DNA of 64,000 nucleotides from Limnomonas spitsbergensis (GCA_037349105.1 JAYJMM010000093.1:1674001-1738000), one strand, 5' to 3'. Shown: positions 44,272 through 55,263, numbered from the stretch's first letter. The notes: generated by a model not told the origin, from the sequence alone. Translations and numbers: made by a program.

Positions 44272-45664
44272 TCAATAACGTTACACCTCTGGGCCCGCTC
44301 AAAGCACGGCCGCGTGGGCGCCCAACTGTTCAGAAGGGAGTAAAGAAGGAACTAAAAGGAAGAGAGGGGGAAAGGAACGGAAGGAGAGGCCGGGAAGGCA
44401 AAGAAGACCAAGTCCAACACCCGAGTTCCACTAGAGACTAGCCCTCAACAAAGCCTCTAAGAAATGATAAGTCCATAAAAGCAAGCGTATCCCACCCCTG
44501 CTTGGCCGCGAGGGCGCCCCACTGATCAGAAGGGAGAAGAGAAGAAACTAAAAAGGGGGCAAACAACAACAGCAAAAAGGACCAAAAGAGAAGGCCGGAA
44601 AGGCCAACGACATCGGCCTCAGAAACCCTGGAGACAAACCCTCAATAACACCCACAGCACAGTCCACAAAAGCAAGTGCGTCCCACCCATGCTCAGCCTG
44701 GTACAACTGGTGGCGCCCGTAGGACCTGCCCACCCCCGCTCCCGTAATTGCTCCCTGACACTAGGGCACTGGAAGCACACATGCAGCACATCCTCTACCT
44801 GCTCGCTATCCCCCCGTGCCCAACACCGCTGGCAGCAGCGTTCCTGTCGCCGCTGACCGTTGCGCCGTCCTCTGGTATTAGCCGTACTGATCGCGCTGAG
44901 CCGCAGTCGCAAATTGATGCACACACAAGCACACTCCCTCTGACTAGTGCGGCTCTTGGCTTGCGCCAGCACGGCACCCGCCGTGAACTGGAACCAGGCG
45001 CGGTAGGTCGCCGCAGATCTGTGCTCGGTGGTGATTAGGTGGTGGTCCCTGGGGTCCCCACCGCCGCTTGCGTCCAGCCGAGCTTGCTCGTAGGCTGCGT
45101 CAACGAGTGCCAACACCTCTGTGATGGGTAGGCGCTGTATGGCAGCTGCTGCCTCACGCAAGGTGGGGGTGGTTTCCCCCTGCTCCAGCTCCTCTAATGC
45201 ACCCAGCAGATCAGAGCACCAGGTGCGGCTGCCATTGCCCGGCTGATTGCAAGCTGCATATCTGCTGCCATGGCTTGAGCCATGAGAGGGCTGTATTGCT
45301 GTGCCTCCGGTGCCACAGCTGCATTGTAGAAGCGGAGGACATGGGCCCACCAGTCTCGCTGTAGTGGCTGGAGCTGCAGCTCTCTCATGACTCCCCAACT
45401 GGCGGCTGATGCAGGTAGCCCCGCAGGCCCGCAGCCTGGCGTAGGTGCTGAGGCAAGCTGGACTGCATTTTGCTGGAGAGACAATGCCGCGGCCGAAGGT
45501 GGCTGGTGGCCCACACCACGTCGCCGTAGTTGGCCGCAGGCGCTGCGTACACAGCTGCCAGCCTGATGCGGGTTGGAAGATGGCGCCTTAGGCCCACCTT
45601 TGTTGCATTGACCAGTAAGGACCGCTATGCAATACAAACTTTCTGAATTACGGTGCAACTGCAC
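44272..45664 (-). pseudogene. Truncated, frameshifted non-LTR retrotransposon (LINE) 3' end
   Basis: Read leftward. 45,597-45,385 encodes LPTRIRLAAVYAAPAANYGD then VVWATSHL, the post-RT motif of LINE polyproteins. 45,42x-45,34x gives MRELQLQPLQRDWWAHVLRF in another frame. 44,9xx-44,7xx ends in a zinc knuckle, CCQRCWARGDSEQVEDVLHV then CFQC (C-x2-C ... H-x4-C), typical of the RT C-terminus. At least one frameshift separates these parts and the catalytic RT motif is absent, so the copy is dead. The 3' untranslated part occurs twice in tandem (44,272-44,490 and 44,500-44,700), the outer one ending in the complement of GTCAATAACGTTACACC. This end is the source of the short tails found across the window. 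Confidence 0.7.
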
Positions 45665-45669
45665 AGCAC

Positions 45670-47360
45670 TGGTTAGTTGTATGCCCGACTAGGCTGGGTA
45701 AATTAAGCCCAAATGCTTATGCAACCGGTCAAGGATTGGCCTCGACAGGCCCAGCGGTGGCCGCCTGGCGGCCTGCTGTAAGTGGCCTCGAGCAAACGTT
45801 GTAAACAGTAAACACTGACGTTCCATGCCCTTTTTAGTAGGTAGCATACCTGCTCCAAGAGACGTTCTGTTTGAGTGCCGTTAATCTGGGCCCTGCTGGT
45901 GTTACATCGTTTGACCTCCGGGCCCAGCATGCTCAAAAAGGCTCGACCACATCAGAGTCAAAAAAACCTGGTTGGGAATTTAAGGACGAGACAGATTAAG
46001 AGGAACCCTACTGATGACAGAGTGACAGCTAAATATAGCGTAGGAAGGATGCTCTCGCTTGGCTCTATCAATCAAAATCAGGGAAGGAGATATATTGACA
46101 CAAATACTAGCCACAGAGGTCCTCGTGAACTCAACAGTTAGGCGCCCACGCGGCCGAGCCTTTTTGAGCTGGGCCCAGAGGTGTAACGTCATTGACAGGT
46201 GCTTGTGGCAAAAAGGCCCGCCCACCCGAACGCAAGCTAAAATAAATGCACCAAGGGGAGGGCATCTGAAAACTACACCCATGGAGCAACATACCGTTAA
46301 CGCCCCTCGCCTATGAATTAATATATATTTCGGCCAACCTCCATCCGTGTCCACAGAAAACTAAAACGCGGACCACACACACACGTACTCTGGGGCATCA
46401 GAAATTCTTTTTGTCATAGGAGGTGCCTCTTATTAAAACAGAAATCCCCACATCTGCCGGGTAGAGCAATTCTACAGGATGGATGTCTCCGTTCGGCCAC
46501 TAAAAGACATCTGACTGACAAATGGCACCCGGCATGCAATGTTGTCATAGAAATGGACCAGAAGCGCAAAGCGCTGCTTGCTTACGCAACAAAAACTGCC
46601 ACTCCCACGTGCAGTGATACAGCAATCTGAAGGTAGATCTCCAAGTCAGCCGGGCATGGACATCAGTGGATCCCATTATGGCTAGATCACATACAGGAAT
46701 CTGGCGACCAACTTGCAACATCGACTACTTCTAATTGTGGCTATAGATCGGGGTGGAGTTCAAGCAATCATGCCCTGCTACAACACAAACATTAAGGCAG
46801 CTAGCACGTACACATGTAAAAGTCTCATGCAAGTTTGCGAAGGCAGCCAGCACTACCATGCCATGGGTACCGGTATTAAAAAATCCCTTTCTTCGACAAA
46901 GCAATATATCCGCATTTTTAGGACATTCAAGCATCAGAAAACACCTGCTGAAACAAGCCATGGCGTCCCTGGACGGGGGAAACAAGGGCAGCGTACGTTC
47001 CACGTGGAAAATTACTCATGATGTAATGGCAGAAATCAAGATCCACAAATTCGCCGATTTGATGCTACAGATCAGGAAGGGGCTGAAAAACGCATCAGGC
47101 TTGAAAATTGACGCAAGCAACAAAAATTGCAGCTGGAAGGAGGATCACAACAGGCTGAACACACAGCTTCACAAAACACAAAAATCACTGCAGGCTGAAC
47201 ACATTGCTCCACAAATTGCAAATACTCCTGCAGGCTGAACACATAGCTGCACATGTCATAAGGCTAATTAGTTAAGTTGGGCGATAAGGATGAAGCGTGA
47301 GTCACAGGAAACTGAAGGTAATGAAGAGGCACACGAGCTTTCATTGATGCAGGTGCAAAA
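45670..47360. other. Unassigned region with LINE tails and short repeats
   Basis: LINE tail fragments lie at about 45,889-45,945 (antisense) and 46,134-46,195 (sense, GTTAGGCGCCCACGCGGCC). A three-copy ~43-bp repeat (GCAGGCTGAACACA) lies at about 47,148-47,245. A 161-codon plus frame at 46,753-47,238 has no recognisable domain and overlaps these repeats, so I do not call it a gene. Confidence 0.45.
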
Positions 47361-47369
47361 CTGCAAGCC

Positions 47370-47550
47370 CCATCACTCTTAAGTACTTGACGATGCCGGT
47401 ACACGATGCCCCATCACTCTCAAGTTACTCAATGTTGCACGTACCTGATATCCCATCACTCAAGTTACTCAATGATTCAGGTGCACGACGCCCCATCACT
47501 CTTAAGTTACTCCATGTTGCAGGAACGTGCCCCATCACTCTTGGTTCGGG
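47370..47550 (-). repeat. ~40-bp repeat of the stop-codon region of the minus-strand gene
   Basis: On the minus strand, CAACATGCAGTAG followed by AGAGTGATGGGGC recurs as GCAACATGGAGTAACTT, then ATCATTGAGTAACTT and GCAACATTGAGTAACTT, each with AGAGTGATGGG. The last coding residues plus stop are thus copied into the 3' untranslated region four or five times. Confidence 0.7.
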
Positions 47551-47553
47551 GCT

Positions 47554-47853
47554 CTACTGCATGTTGCTGGGAGAGCTCTGACAGCATGTGGACTCCACAA
47601 GTAACTCCCCATGCGGCTCAGGCACAGGGACGTCCTCAGGCACTGAACCGAAGCCAGGGGTGCTCTGATGCCTGCGGCACCAGCTCGCCGTCATGCTGGC
47701 ACCTGTTGGTTCGTCTGCGCTGGTCAGAGGACAACCGGGAGAGCTGTTTTTTGAGAGAGCGTGGATGCCGTCTTCGAGCGCGACTTGGGATTCATGGGTG
47801 CTGCGCCCGCCTCGGAACACCAGGTTTGCGGCGCGTTGCGTGTTCACCAACAA
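47554..47853 (-). CDS. Ser-rich protein gene exon 2 (terminal)
   Basis: Starts LLVNTQRAANLVFRGGRSTH and ends CCQSSPSNMQ-stop. Acceptor preceded by a moderate pyrimidine tract (GACTGTTCCTTTATTGCCG). Composition (Ser, Pro, Glu) resembles exon 1. Confidence 0.5.
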   Translation of the reverse strand: MLVNTQRAANLVFRGGRSTHESQVALEDGIHALSKNSSPGCPLTSADEPTGASMTASWCRRHQSTPGFGSVPEDVPVPEPHGELLVESTCCQSSPSNMQ

Positions 47854-50591
47854 CTGCGGCAATAAAGGAACAGTCAAAATCGTGTTAAGGATGCTGCCGG
47901 CGCCTCTATCGAACCCACTGCTTACGGTGCCGCAATAAAGGAACAGTCAAAATCGTGTTAAGGATGCAACCGGCGCCTCTATTTACTCCACTGCTCACGT
48001 TACTGCATTCCTGCTGCTATTCAGCTGTATCTTGGCTCAAGGCCAAGGGGGCCAGGTCAGTGTTTCTTTTTTCGTGACTCGGCTACATATCAGCTACACT
48101 CTGGCCTCTGTCTGGCGGCCACATTTATGGCCAGCCATGCTGCTCCAGCCACCAGTTGTAGACCAGTCCAGGCTTGGTCCCATTCGGGTCTTCCGTGGCT
48201 GCGGGGTGGCCTGCCGAAGGTGGCCTGGTGGCCGAAAGAAGAGACACTGGGCCTGGTGCTACAGGTCCTACGGCTCGGGCCACCTGTGTTAAGCCACTAC
48301 ACCAAGAGGTATCGCGATACCTACTGTTGTAGTGGCGATACCTCTGGGTGTAGTGGCTTAACAAAGTGGTTATAAAGCCACTACAACCACTGTCCTTTTT
48401 AGGTATCGCGATGCCGAAAGGAGACTACGCTTCAACTACGTTCCGTGCATCCTTACAACCTGCCATTGGCCAGACAAGGGTCTGTTCCAAATCTGCCCAG
48501 TGATGTTTCCCAGCGGACGCCCAAAGGGAATAGGTACGGGAAATGGACCCTGATTTATGGCGTCAGTGTTCCCCCTTTTTCTTTATTTCCCTTAGAGCGG
48601 ATTCACACCTGATTCCCATCTATCGGTTTCGCATGGTTTCGCGTTGTTTCGCGTGGTTTCAGTTCGGTTCAGTTCGACGAAACCACGCCAACTGAAACCG
48701 GTCTCGGACCACCAGTTTCAGTTGGCTGGTTTCGCAAGGTTGGCTGGTTTCGTAAGTTTCGTCACGATTTGTCGGCATTGCTCGCTGCGGTCTACATACC
48801 GCGCCCTGATTTTCAAATTACAGCTTCCTCAACTGTAGTTCTTTCTATAACTCCAACTGCTCGTTGCCATAAAGGTTGTCGGCAGCAATCAAACCCCAAC
48901 TACAAGGCAAGGGCGCATCAAACAGCCTGCTAGGAACGTCATGCCGAATGAGAAGGCACAGCAGTAAAGGAATGTGTTATTTGATTGAATATCTCCAATT
49001 GTCCCACCCTGAGGATGGGGTTGAGTCGGCTGAGGACGACATGGCTGAGGACGACATGCCATCCGATGTGCTCATCAGATCAGCATGGCAATGACGACCA
49101 TGCTGTCATGCTAGCCCGTGCTGTATTGTCTGTTGTTGTTGCTTTCCTGGCCACTTCACTGCATAAGCTGACGTCTAAGCATGCGACGGCCGCAAGGTTT
49201 AGTTTTTCTGATGTGAATTAGGTGAGAACGCAGGTTGCGAAACCAGTCGCCAAACTGACGAACTGAACCGAACCGAACTCGACGAACTGAACTAGGTGTG
49301 AATTGGCTCTTATGCTAGCGCAAGCAGAAGAGCTCACCTGCAGAGCTCGGCACTTTCCCAGCCGCGGGCCGAACAGGTGCCCTCTCGTTGCGGACTTTGC
49401 TGAAACGCAAAGGCTGCTGCTGACTCTGTGCACAAGCTTCCTCGACGTGCTGGGCCCGCCCGCGCCACTACCATAGTCCCTGTAAGAGGCACCCCCCGCC
49501 GGAGACGTCGCAGGTACGCCCGGGCTGATTCTGTGAATGAGCTGGCCCGGCGTCCTGGGCCTGCTGTCTCCATCTCCCTCTCCGCCACCACCACCGCCAC
49601 GGCCAGCGCCTGCACTGTCCGTGCAGGGGCTGGTACCATCCACCGCGGGTGACATGGGCATGCAGCTATCCTGGCCTTTTCCGCCGCCGCCGACAATGGG
49701 AGTGGTGTCACCACTCCTCGCACAGGTCGTTGCGTCCCCGGCCGCGATGGAAGGCGTCACTGAGCTTTTGGAATGGAATCTGGGCAGGACGCCGCCGAGG
49801 CTGACGTTACTGGCCCGAGCGCCTCCGGTGCTGACGTTGCTGATGCTGACGTTGCTGGCCCGCGTGGACAGGCCTTGGGAGAAGCCGCTGGCATTGCTGG
49901 GCCGCCTCCAACAGCTGCTGGGGACCACGCTGCCTTGGGTGCCCGGCCGGGCGTTCATGAGCCGGCTGTTGGACGACGCCGTTTGGCTGCGGCTGAGGGC
50001 GGAAAGGCGCGCCGACAAGGCACGGCGGCAGGACTCCAGCTCGCTATCCACAGCGGGCAGCCACTCCTGGCGAGAGAGCGGACGCAGCTGCAGCTTCGAG
50101 AGGGGGCTGCTGACTGAGCGAGGGCCGGCCCCAGCCGCAGCGGCGGGGCGAAGTGGTACGGAAGGTGCTGCAGCCGGAGCGGTGAGGACGCCCGCGCCTA
50201 GGAAGGAGCTGTCGCTTCCATACTTAGACACATGCTGGGCATAAGGTTCGCAGCTCCAGCCATAGCTTTCGGTCTCTTGGGAGGGGAGAGCGTGGACAGT
50301 GCGGCTGCGTACGCTTTGCCTCTGTTGCTGCTGCCTCGAGCTGCTGTTAGGCGCTGCAGCTGTTCCACTTGCTACATCGGGCTCGACCCTGCTGCGGGAA
50401 AAGCTGAAGCAGGATGACCAAGCGAGGGAGAATTTTGAGACGCAGCTGCTGCTGCGTTCACCACTTCTCTTCTGCGCCGGCATCATGTCGTCATCAGACA
50501 CCATAGCGTCACCCATGTCTGTGACTCTGTCTGCAAGACCATTTGAAAGTGAGGTGCATGAATCAGTGAGGAGGTCGAGAGCGTCACCCAT
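47554..50591 (-). CDS. Ser-rich hypothetical protein, two-exon model (whole gene)
   Basis: Exon 1 is 50591-49338 (418 codons) and exon 2 is 47853-47554 (99 codons plus TAG), both phase 0, giving ~517 residues. Exon 1 starts MGDALDLLTDSCTSLSNGL, is Ser/Ala/Arg-rich and apparently disordered, with a poly-Gln run (RQQQQRQS), Ser-Asn-Val repeats (RASNVSISNVSTGG, RASNVSLGG) and two similar motifs (GQLIHRIS and RKLVHRVS) that look like basophilic kinase sites. No known domain, signal or membrane segment is seen. Donor CAG|GTGAGC at 49337; acceptor TTGCCGCAG at 47854. Extra exons between them cannot be excluded. The long non-repetitive open frame with compatible splice sites argues for a real gene; its function is unknown. 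Confidence 0.55.
47862..48005 (-). repeat. ~72-bp direct duplication of the exon 2 acceptor region
   Basis: GGAACAGTCAAAATCGTGTT then AAGGATGC ... CCGGCGCCTCTAT occurs at about 47,868 and again at 47,940. On the minus strand this is the pyrimidine tract in front of the exon 2 acceptor, so the intron end is duplicated as in the TPR gene. Confidence 0.75.
48291..48359. repeat. 25-bp near-perfect hairpin
   Basis: Arms AAGCCACTACACCAAGAGGT plus ATCGC (48291-48315) and its complement (48335-48359) match at 24 of 25 positions, around a 19-base loop that repeats part of the arm (GATACC, TGTAGTG). Further arm pieces (GTGGTTATAAAGCCACTAC) follow to about 48,390. Possible small MITE or small-RNA precursor in the intron of the minus-strand gene. 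Confidence 0.8.
48592..49312. mobile_element. MITE with TTA target duplication (PIF/Harbinger-like)
   Basis: Left TTA|GAGCGGATTCACACC and right GGTGTGAATTGGCTC|TTA give terminal inverted repeats of ~16 bp with two mismatches and a 3-bp TTA duplication, the PIF/Harbinger hallmark. Subterminal TTCAGTTCGGTTCAGTTCG and its complement are also inverted. There is no transposase. It lies inside the intron of the Ser-rich protein gene. Confidence 0.75.
49338..50591 (-). CDS. Ser-rich protein gene exon 1
   Basis: 418 codons without introns. I start at ATG 50591 because the in-frame codons upstream lack an earlier ATG. The segment TGACATGGGTGACGC around the start recurs in frame ~25 codons later (TDMGDAM) and again upstream at about 50,641, so the start region is a diverged three-copy repeat. 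If the CAG|GTGAGC donor is not used, the frame reads on 40 codons into the MITE and stops at 49218. Confidence 0.55.
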
Positions 50592-50685
50592 GTCAGTCAA
50601 TTTCAAATTAGGTGCGCCAATGAGGGAGCGAGCTAGTTATCACCCACGTCTGTCCGTTCGAAATGAAGTGCGCGAGTGAGAAAGC
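50509..50685 (-). repeat. Three-copy repeat of the start-codon region
   Basis: CACCCATGTCTGTGACTC, CACCCATGTCAGTCAATTTC and CACCCACGTCTGTCCGTTCG start at 50511, 50586 and 50641; each is followed by a GAAAGTGAGGTGC-like segment. It parallels the triplicated leader of the TPR gene. Confidence 0.7.
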
Positions 50686-50689
50686 AGTA

Positions 50690-51505
50690 ATGCCGAACGA
50701 ACTGCAAGCAAGAAAGTAGCCTGTGTCGCATATATTTCCCGCAACATCCCTTGCTTTGGTTCTATAAGACAAGGTGATGCAGGGCATTCGATATCTAGCT
50801 GCAGTGCCCCCCCCCCTTTCGCATCGGCCGTGGCTACATGCATTGGGCGCAATGCACCCGCAGAGTAAACATAAAGTCCCATTGCATTTGATGTGTGCAG
50901 AAAGCGCCATGCATCCGAAATCACACGAGTGTGCCGGCCCCAAGCAGCGTGAAGCCAATGCATATATAGTGAAATATCAATGCATACCTCATCGGCGCCT
51001 CGATAGGCGAGGAAGCCAGAAGTGCGGCTCGGCGGGACCTGTTAGGATGATAGTTGCTCTACTTGTGGCAGAGAACCTCGCAGTTTCTTCGCAATGAAGG
51101 TCCCCGTGGCGGTTGGCCAGTCAGTACAGGGGGTCAGTGGTAGCGGCGGCAGGCTAGGCTGCGCCTTTTTTTCTTTGTTTGGAAAAGAGACAGCGAGCAC
51201 ACAAAAACCGTATGTAGTAGTGTGCGCCAATCAGAATATTGACAAGCGGGTGGATGAAGTGTCGCGTGGTATCGTCATCCGTCAATGAACTCCTATAGCC
51301 AGCAGCTGCCTGAGAGATAGAGCGACGCACTTCTTCAAATACGTGTGCGTCTGAACGTGTAAGAAAACGGCATGCACGCCAGCAGTTCTGTCAGGCAAAA
51401 ATGGGGTCGCACAAACGAGGAACTACTGAGGGAAAGGCGACGATCAACAGCGAGTCATGTCGACGACACGTATTTGACAAATGAATACAGACAACGTGTC
51501 GAGGT
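50690..51505. other. Putative upstream region of the Ser-rich gene; otherwise unassigned
   Basis: Probably contains the promoter of the minus-strand gene. A C9 run occurs at about 50,808. No other gene or element is recognised. Confidence 0.35.
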
Positions 51506-51509
51506 AGAA

Positions 51510-51691
51510 TACCGTAGTCACGGACGTGTTTCGTTGTTTTCGAATTTCTTTGATGCTTAAAAAGTCGCTGTTTGGCGTTTTTTTGATTCGTTGCCCCTGA
51601 ACAAAAATTCCAGTCAGAGTCATTTTCACAGTTGATTTCGTTGTTCCCTGACAAACGATCAAAACATCGAAATACGTCCGTGACTACGGTA
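51510..51691. mobile_element. 182-bp MITE with TA ends (mariner-like)
   Basis: TACCGTAGTCACGGACGT then GTTTCG at 51510-51533 matches the complement of 51668-51691 at 23 of 24 positions. TA flanks each end. There is no coding capacity. Confidence 0.8.
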
Positions 51692-51798
51692 CTGCAAACG
51701 CAAAACAAATCATGCAGACCTGACGACCCCCCCAGGTCCCACCCTGGTTGGTCTCTCACACTTCGTGGGGTACAGTTCTGTACAGGCCCTTAGGTAAC

Positions 51799-52267
51799 GC
51801 TCTTTCACTCGCATTCGGTAAGAGTAATGCCTGCTTGCTGCCGCCCCGATATTGGGGTGAGCCTGGGGAGTGCTAAATTACCAAAACCTAAAAAACCACA
51901 AGCCTGATGGATCGGTAGAGGCTGCAGCTTCATTTCTTTACGCGTCCAGCGACATCATTGCCAACAGGTCTTTACATTCTAAGCAGGTATCTCGGGCGGT
52001 TTTCTTGGTGAATATATATTGGCTCTTTGAGAAGATTTTGGAAGGGCCAGCCCTGTCCAGAGATCCAATCTCATCAGAGCTAGAGCTGTCTAGGGATGCT
52101 CTGGGAGGATACGACAGCAGGGTTGGCAGGGCAGATCTGCTGTCTTTCAGGAGTTTGTGGCATGGCTGCATGCAGGACCTTGACATGCGTGACCTGGTCA
52201 CGATCAGGGGTGGTGTCCCCAAGATCCGCAGCCGCTGTGATAGGAAGGGGCAGCCCCAGGTCGGCTG
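51799..52267. repeat. Left arm of a ~6.4-kb inverted repeat pair
   Basis: CGCTCTTTCACTCGCATTCG ... GGGGCAGCCCC matches, in inverted orientation, 56815-57179 plus 58076-58203. Divergence is modest with small indels. Both strands of both arms retain related open stretches (for example DRAGPSKIF and its opposite-strand reading KILEGPALSRDP), so a decayed coding segment may underlie it. Confidence 0.8.
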
Positions 52268-52290
52268 CTGGCACACAGCCTGGCCGGGTC

Positions 52291-52801
52291 ATGTACGGTA
52301 TCGACGGCACGCCACAGCTTCCGGCATCAGAGACACCCCTTCTCAACCATGACATATGGGTAAGTTACCGCTGCTCAGCAAACATTGATGGCTGTTCCTC
52401 GGTTTCCTGGTTTGCGTTTGGGCAAGACGATGAATGTCTCTGCGCACATGTAGCATAGTTTTGCGCCACACACCGTCTCCATTTGTACCCGTCATGTCTC
52501 CCCCTCAATTTCCCCCACTCATCAGGGCGTGGAGCGGTATCTGGTGCAGTGCTGGGCCAAGGGGACCGTAGTGAATGTGAAGCTGTTCCCGGCCGCCTTC
52601 GTCTGGGACATGAACCACACAGGCCAAGCCACCAGCCAGCATGGCAAGAAGCTCACCGGCCCGCACAGGAGCTTCCTTTCCTGGCTCTGCTACCAAGCAG
52701 TCGAGAAGCTGCGTGAGCAAGGAGACCTGGTGACTGCCCATGCTATGGTGCGGGAATATGGGGAACATAGTGGGCCAAAGGCTCGCCTGGAGAGGCCATA
52801 A
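52291..52801 (+). CDS. Small two-exon gene, 114-residue hypothetical protein
   Basis: Exon 1 52291-52359 (MYGIDGTPQLPASETPLLNH then DIW) ends at TGG|GTAAGT, a full-consensus donor. Exon 2 52526-52801 starts after ATCAG in phase 0 (GVERYLVQCWAKGTVVNVKL, FPAAFVWDMNHTGQATSQHG) and ends in TAA. The fold appears mixed with a basic helix near the end (FLSWLCYQAVEKLREQGDLV). I recognise no family. It could instead be the last exons of a longer gene, or a gene carried by the inverted-repeat element that surrounds it. Confidence 0.55.
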
Positions 52802-52844
52802 TAGGAAGGGAAGACAAAAACTGATTTTTGATGTCACCTTTGGC

Positions 52845-52900
52845 TATGCTCAAAGGCTGGCATGGAGAGGCTATAATAAGGAGGGGGGGATTTGGAAGAA
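52845..52900 (+). repeat. Copy of the end of the small gene
   Basis: CAAAGGCTGGCATGGAGAGG then CTATAATAAGGAGGG repeats the last codons and stop of the 52.5-kb exon (AAAGGCTCGCCTGGAGAGGC then CATAATAGGAAGGG), ~65 bp downstream. Confidence 0.7.
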
Positions 52901-52977
52901 AAAAGGGAAAAGCTAATCTGATAAGCAATAAGTTGTACCTCACACGGTGTTTATCCCGTGCCTGATGCCTCCCTTTC

Positions 52978-55045
52978 TCCCTGCCCCCCTGCCCCACATC
53001 CCCGCAGGCCCCTGCCCTGCTGCCCCCTGATCCCCTGCCCCACATCCCCGCAGCCCCCTGCCCCCTGCCCCCTGCCCCCTGCCCCTTTGCCCCACATCCC
53101 CGCAGCCCCCTGCCCCCTGCCCCCTGCCCCCTGCCTCCCTGCCCCACATCCCCGCAGCCCCCTGCCCCCTGCCCCCTGCCCCCTGCCCCCTTGCCCCACA
53201 TCCCCGCAGCCCCCTGCCCCCTGCCCCCTGCTTCCTGCCCCCCTGCACCCCTGCCCCACATCCCCGCAGCCCCCTACCCTGCTGCCCCCTGTCCCCCTGC
53301 CCCACATCCCCGCAGCCCCCTGCCCTGCTGCCCCCTGATCCCCTGCCCCACAATCCCGCAGCCCCCTGCCCCCTGCCCCACATCCCCGCAGCCCCCTGCC
53401 CCCTTGCCTCACATCCTCTCACCCCCCTGCCCCCTGCCCCCATACCCCACATCCCCGCAGCCCCCTGCCCCCTTGCCACACGTCTCCGCAGCCCCCTGCC
53501 CCCTGTCCCCTGCCCCCCTGCCCCACATCCCCGCAGCCCCCTGCCCTGCTGCGCCCTGCTCCCCTGCCCCATATCCCCGCAGCCCCCTGCCCCCTGCCCC
53601 CTGCCCCCCTGCCCCACATCCCCGCAGCCCCCTGCCCCCTGCCCCCTGCCCCCCTGCCCCACATTCCCGCAGCCCCCTGCCCCCTGCCCCCTGCCCCCTG
53701 CCCCCCTGCCCCACATCCCCGCAGCCCCCTGCTTCCTTGCCTCACATCCCCGCAGCCCTCTGCTCCCTGCCCCCTGCCCCCTGCCCCCTGCCCCCTGCCC
53801 CCCTGCCCCACATCCCCGCAGCCCCCTGCCCTGCTGCCCCCTGCCCCTTGCCCCATATCCCCGCAGCCCCCTGCCCTGCTGCCACCTGCCCCCTTGCCCC
53901 ACATCCCTGCAGCCCCCTGCCCCCTGCCCCCTGCCCCCCTGCCCCACATCCCCGCAGCCCCCTGCCCCCTGCCCCCTGCCCCCTGCCCCACATCCCCGCA
54001 GCCCCCTGCCCTGCTGCGCCCTGCTCCCCTGCCCCATATCCCCGCAGCCCCCTGCCCCCTGCCCCCTGCCCCCATGCCCCCTGCCCCCTGCCCCCTGCCC
54101 CCTGCCCCACATCCCCGCAGCCCCCTGCCCTGCTGCCCCTTGCCCCATATCCCCGCAGCCCCCTGCCCCCTGCCCTGCTGCCACCTGCCCCCTTGCCCCA
54201 CATCCCTGCAGCCCCCTGCCCCCTGCCCCCTGACCCCCTGCCCCACATCCCCGCAGCCCCCTGCACCCCGCCCCCTGCCCCCTGCCCCACATCCCCGCAG
54301 CCCCCTGCCCTGCTGCGCCCTGCTCCCCTGCCCCATATCCCCGCAGCCCCCTGCCCCCTGCCCCCTGCCCCCCTGCCTCACATCCCCGCAGCCCTCTGCC
54401 CCCTGCCCCCTGCCCCCTGCCCCCTGCCCCCTGCCCCACATCCCCGCAGCCCCCTGCACCCTGCCCTGCTGCCACCTGCCCCCTTGCCCCACATCCCTGC
54501 AGCCCCCTGCCCCCTGCCCCCTGACCCCCTGCCCCACATCCCCGCAGCCCCCTGCACCCCGCCCCCTGCCCCCTGCCCCACATCCCCGCAGCCCCCTGCC
54601 CTGCTGCGCCCTGCTCCCCTGCCCCATATCCCCGCAGCCCCCTGCCCCCTGCCCCCTGCCCCCCTGCCTCACATCCCCGCAGCCCTCTGCCCCCTGCCCC
54701 CTGCCCCACATCCCCGCAGCCCCCTGCACCCTGCCCTGCTGCCACCTGCCCCCTTGCCCCACATCCCTGCAGCCCCCTGCCCCCTGCCCCCTGCCCCCCT
54801 GCCCCACATCCCCGCAGGCCCCTGCTTCCTTGCCCCACATCCCCGCAGCCCTCTGCCCCCTGCCCCCAGCCCCCTACCCCCTTGCCCCACATCCCCGCAG
54901 CCCCCTGCCCCCTGTCCCCTGCCCCCCTGCCCCCTGCCCCACATCCCTGCAGCCCCCTGCCCCCTGCCCCCTGCCCCCTGCCCCCATACCCCACATCCCT
55001 GCAGCCCCCTGCCCCCTGCCCCACATCCCCGCGGCCCCACTGCCT
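52978..55045 (+). repeat. CCCCCTG heptamer array with embedded acceptor-like blocks
   Basis: Runs of CCCCCTG (7 bp) are punctuated every ~35-75 bp by CCCCACATCCCCGCAG, a pyrimidine-rich tract ending in CAG. More than 40 such blocks are present. It precedes an acceptor (ATATCAG at 55,109), consistent with expansion of an intron 3' end. Reading frames of several hundred codons on both strands are artefacts. Confidence 0.95.
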
Positions 55046-55109
55046 CTGCCCCATGCCCCAGGCCCCCCTGCCGGTCGGTCTAATATTGCATGCCTGCCTG
55101 CCATATCAG

Positions 55110-55263
55110 GCAACTGGACTCTGGAGAAGCTCCTCCTCGGCCTGGGGGGAACCCAAACCTGGATGACGGCTGCCCTGGACTGGCACGTGGCTACCTTGCC
55201 CTGTCTCTCAGCAAGTTCATCCTGTACAAATGAGTTTCGTTCACGGCGAAGAGGAACCGGCAG
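55110..55263 (+). CDS. Possible exon after the C-rich array
   Basis: Between ATATCAG and AACCGGCAG|GTCAGT the frame reads NWTLEKLLLGLGGTQTWMTA then ALDWHVATLPCLSA. The sequence is non-repetitive and protein-like but no family is recognised. Low confidence because other frames are also partly open. Confidence 0.3.

Noticed and set aside
46753..47238. 161-codon plus-strand gene
   Set aside because: No domain, it overlaps a short tandem repeat, and there are no splice or start signals better than chance.
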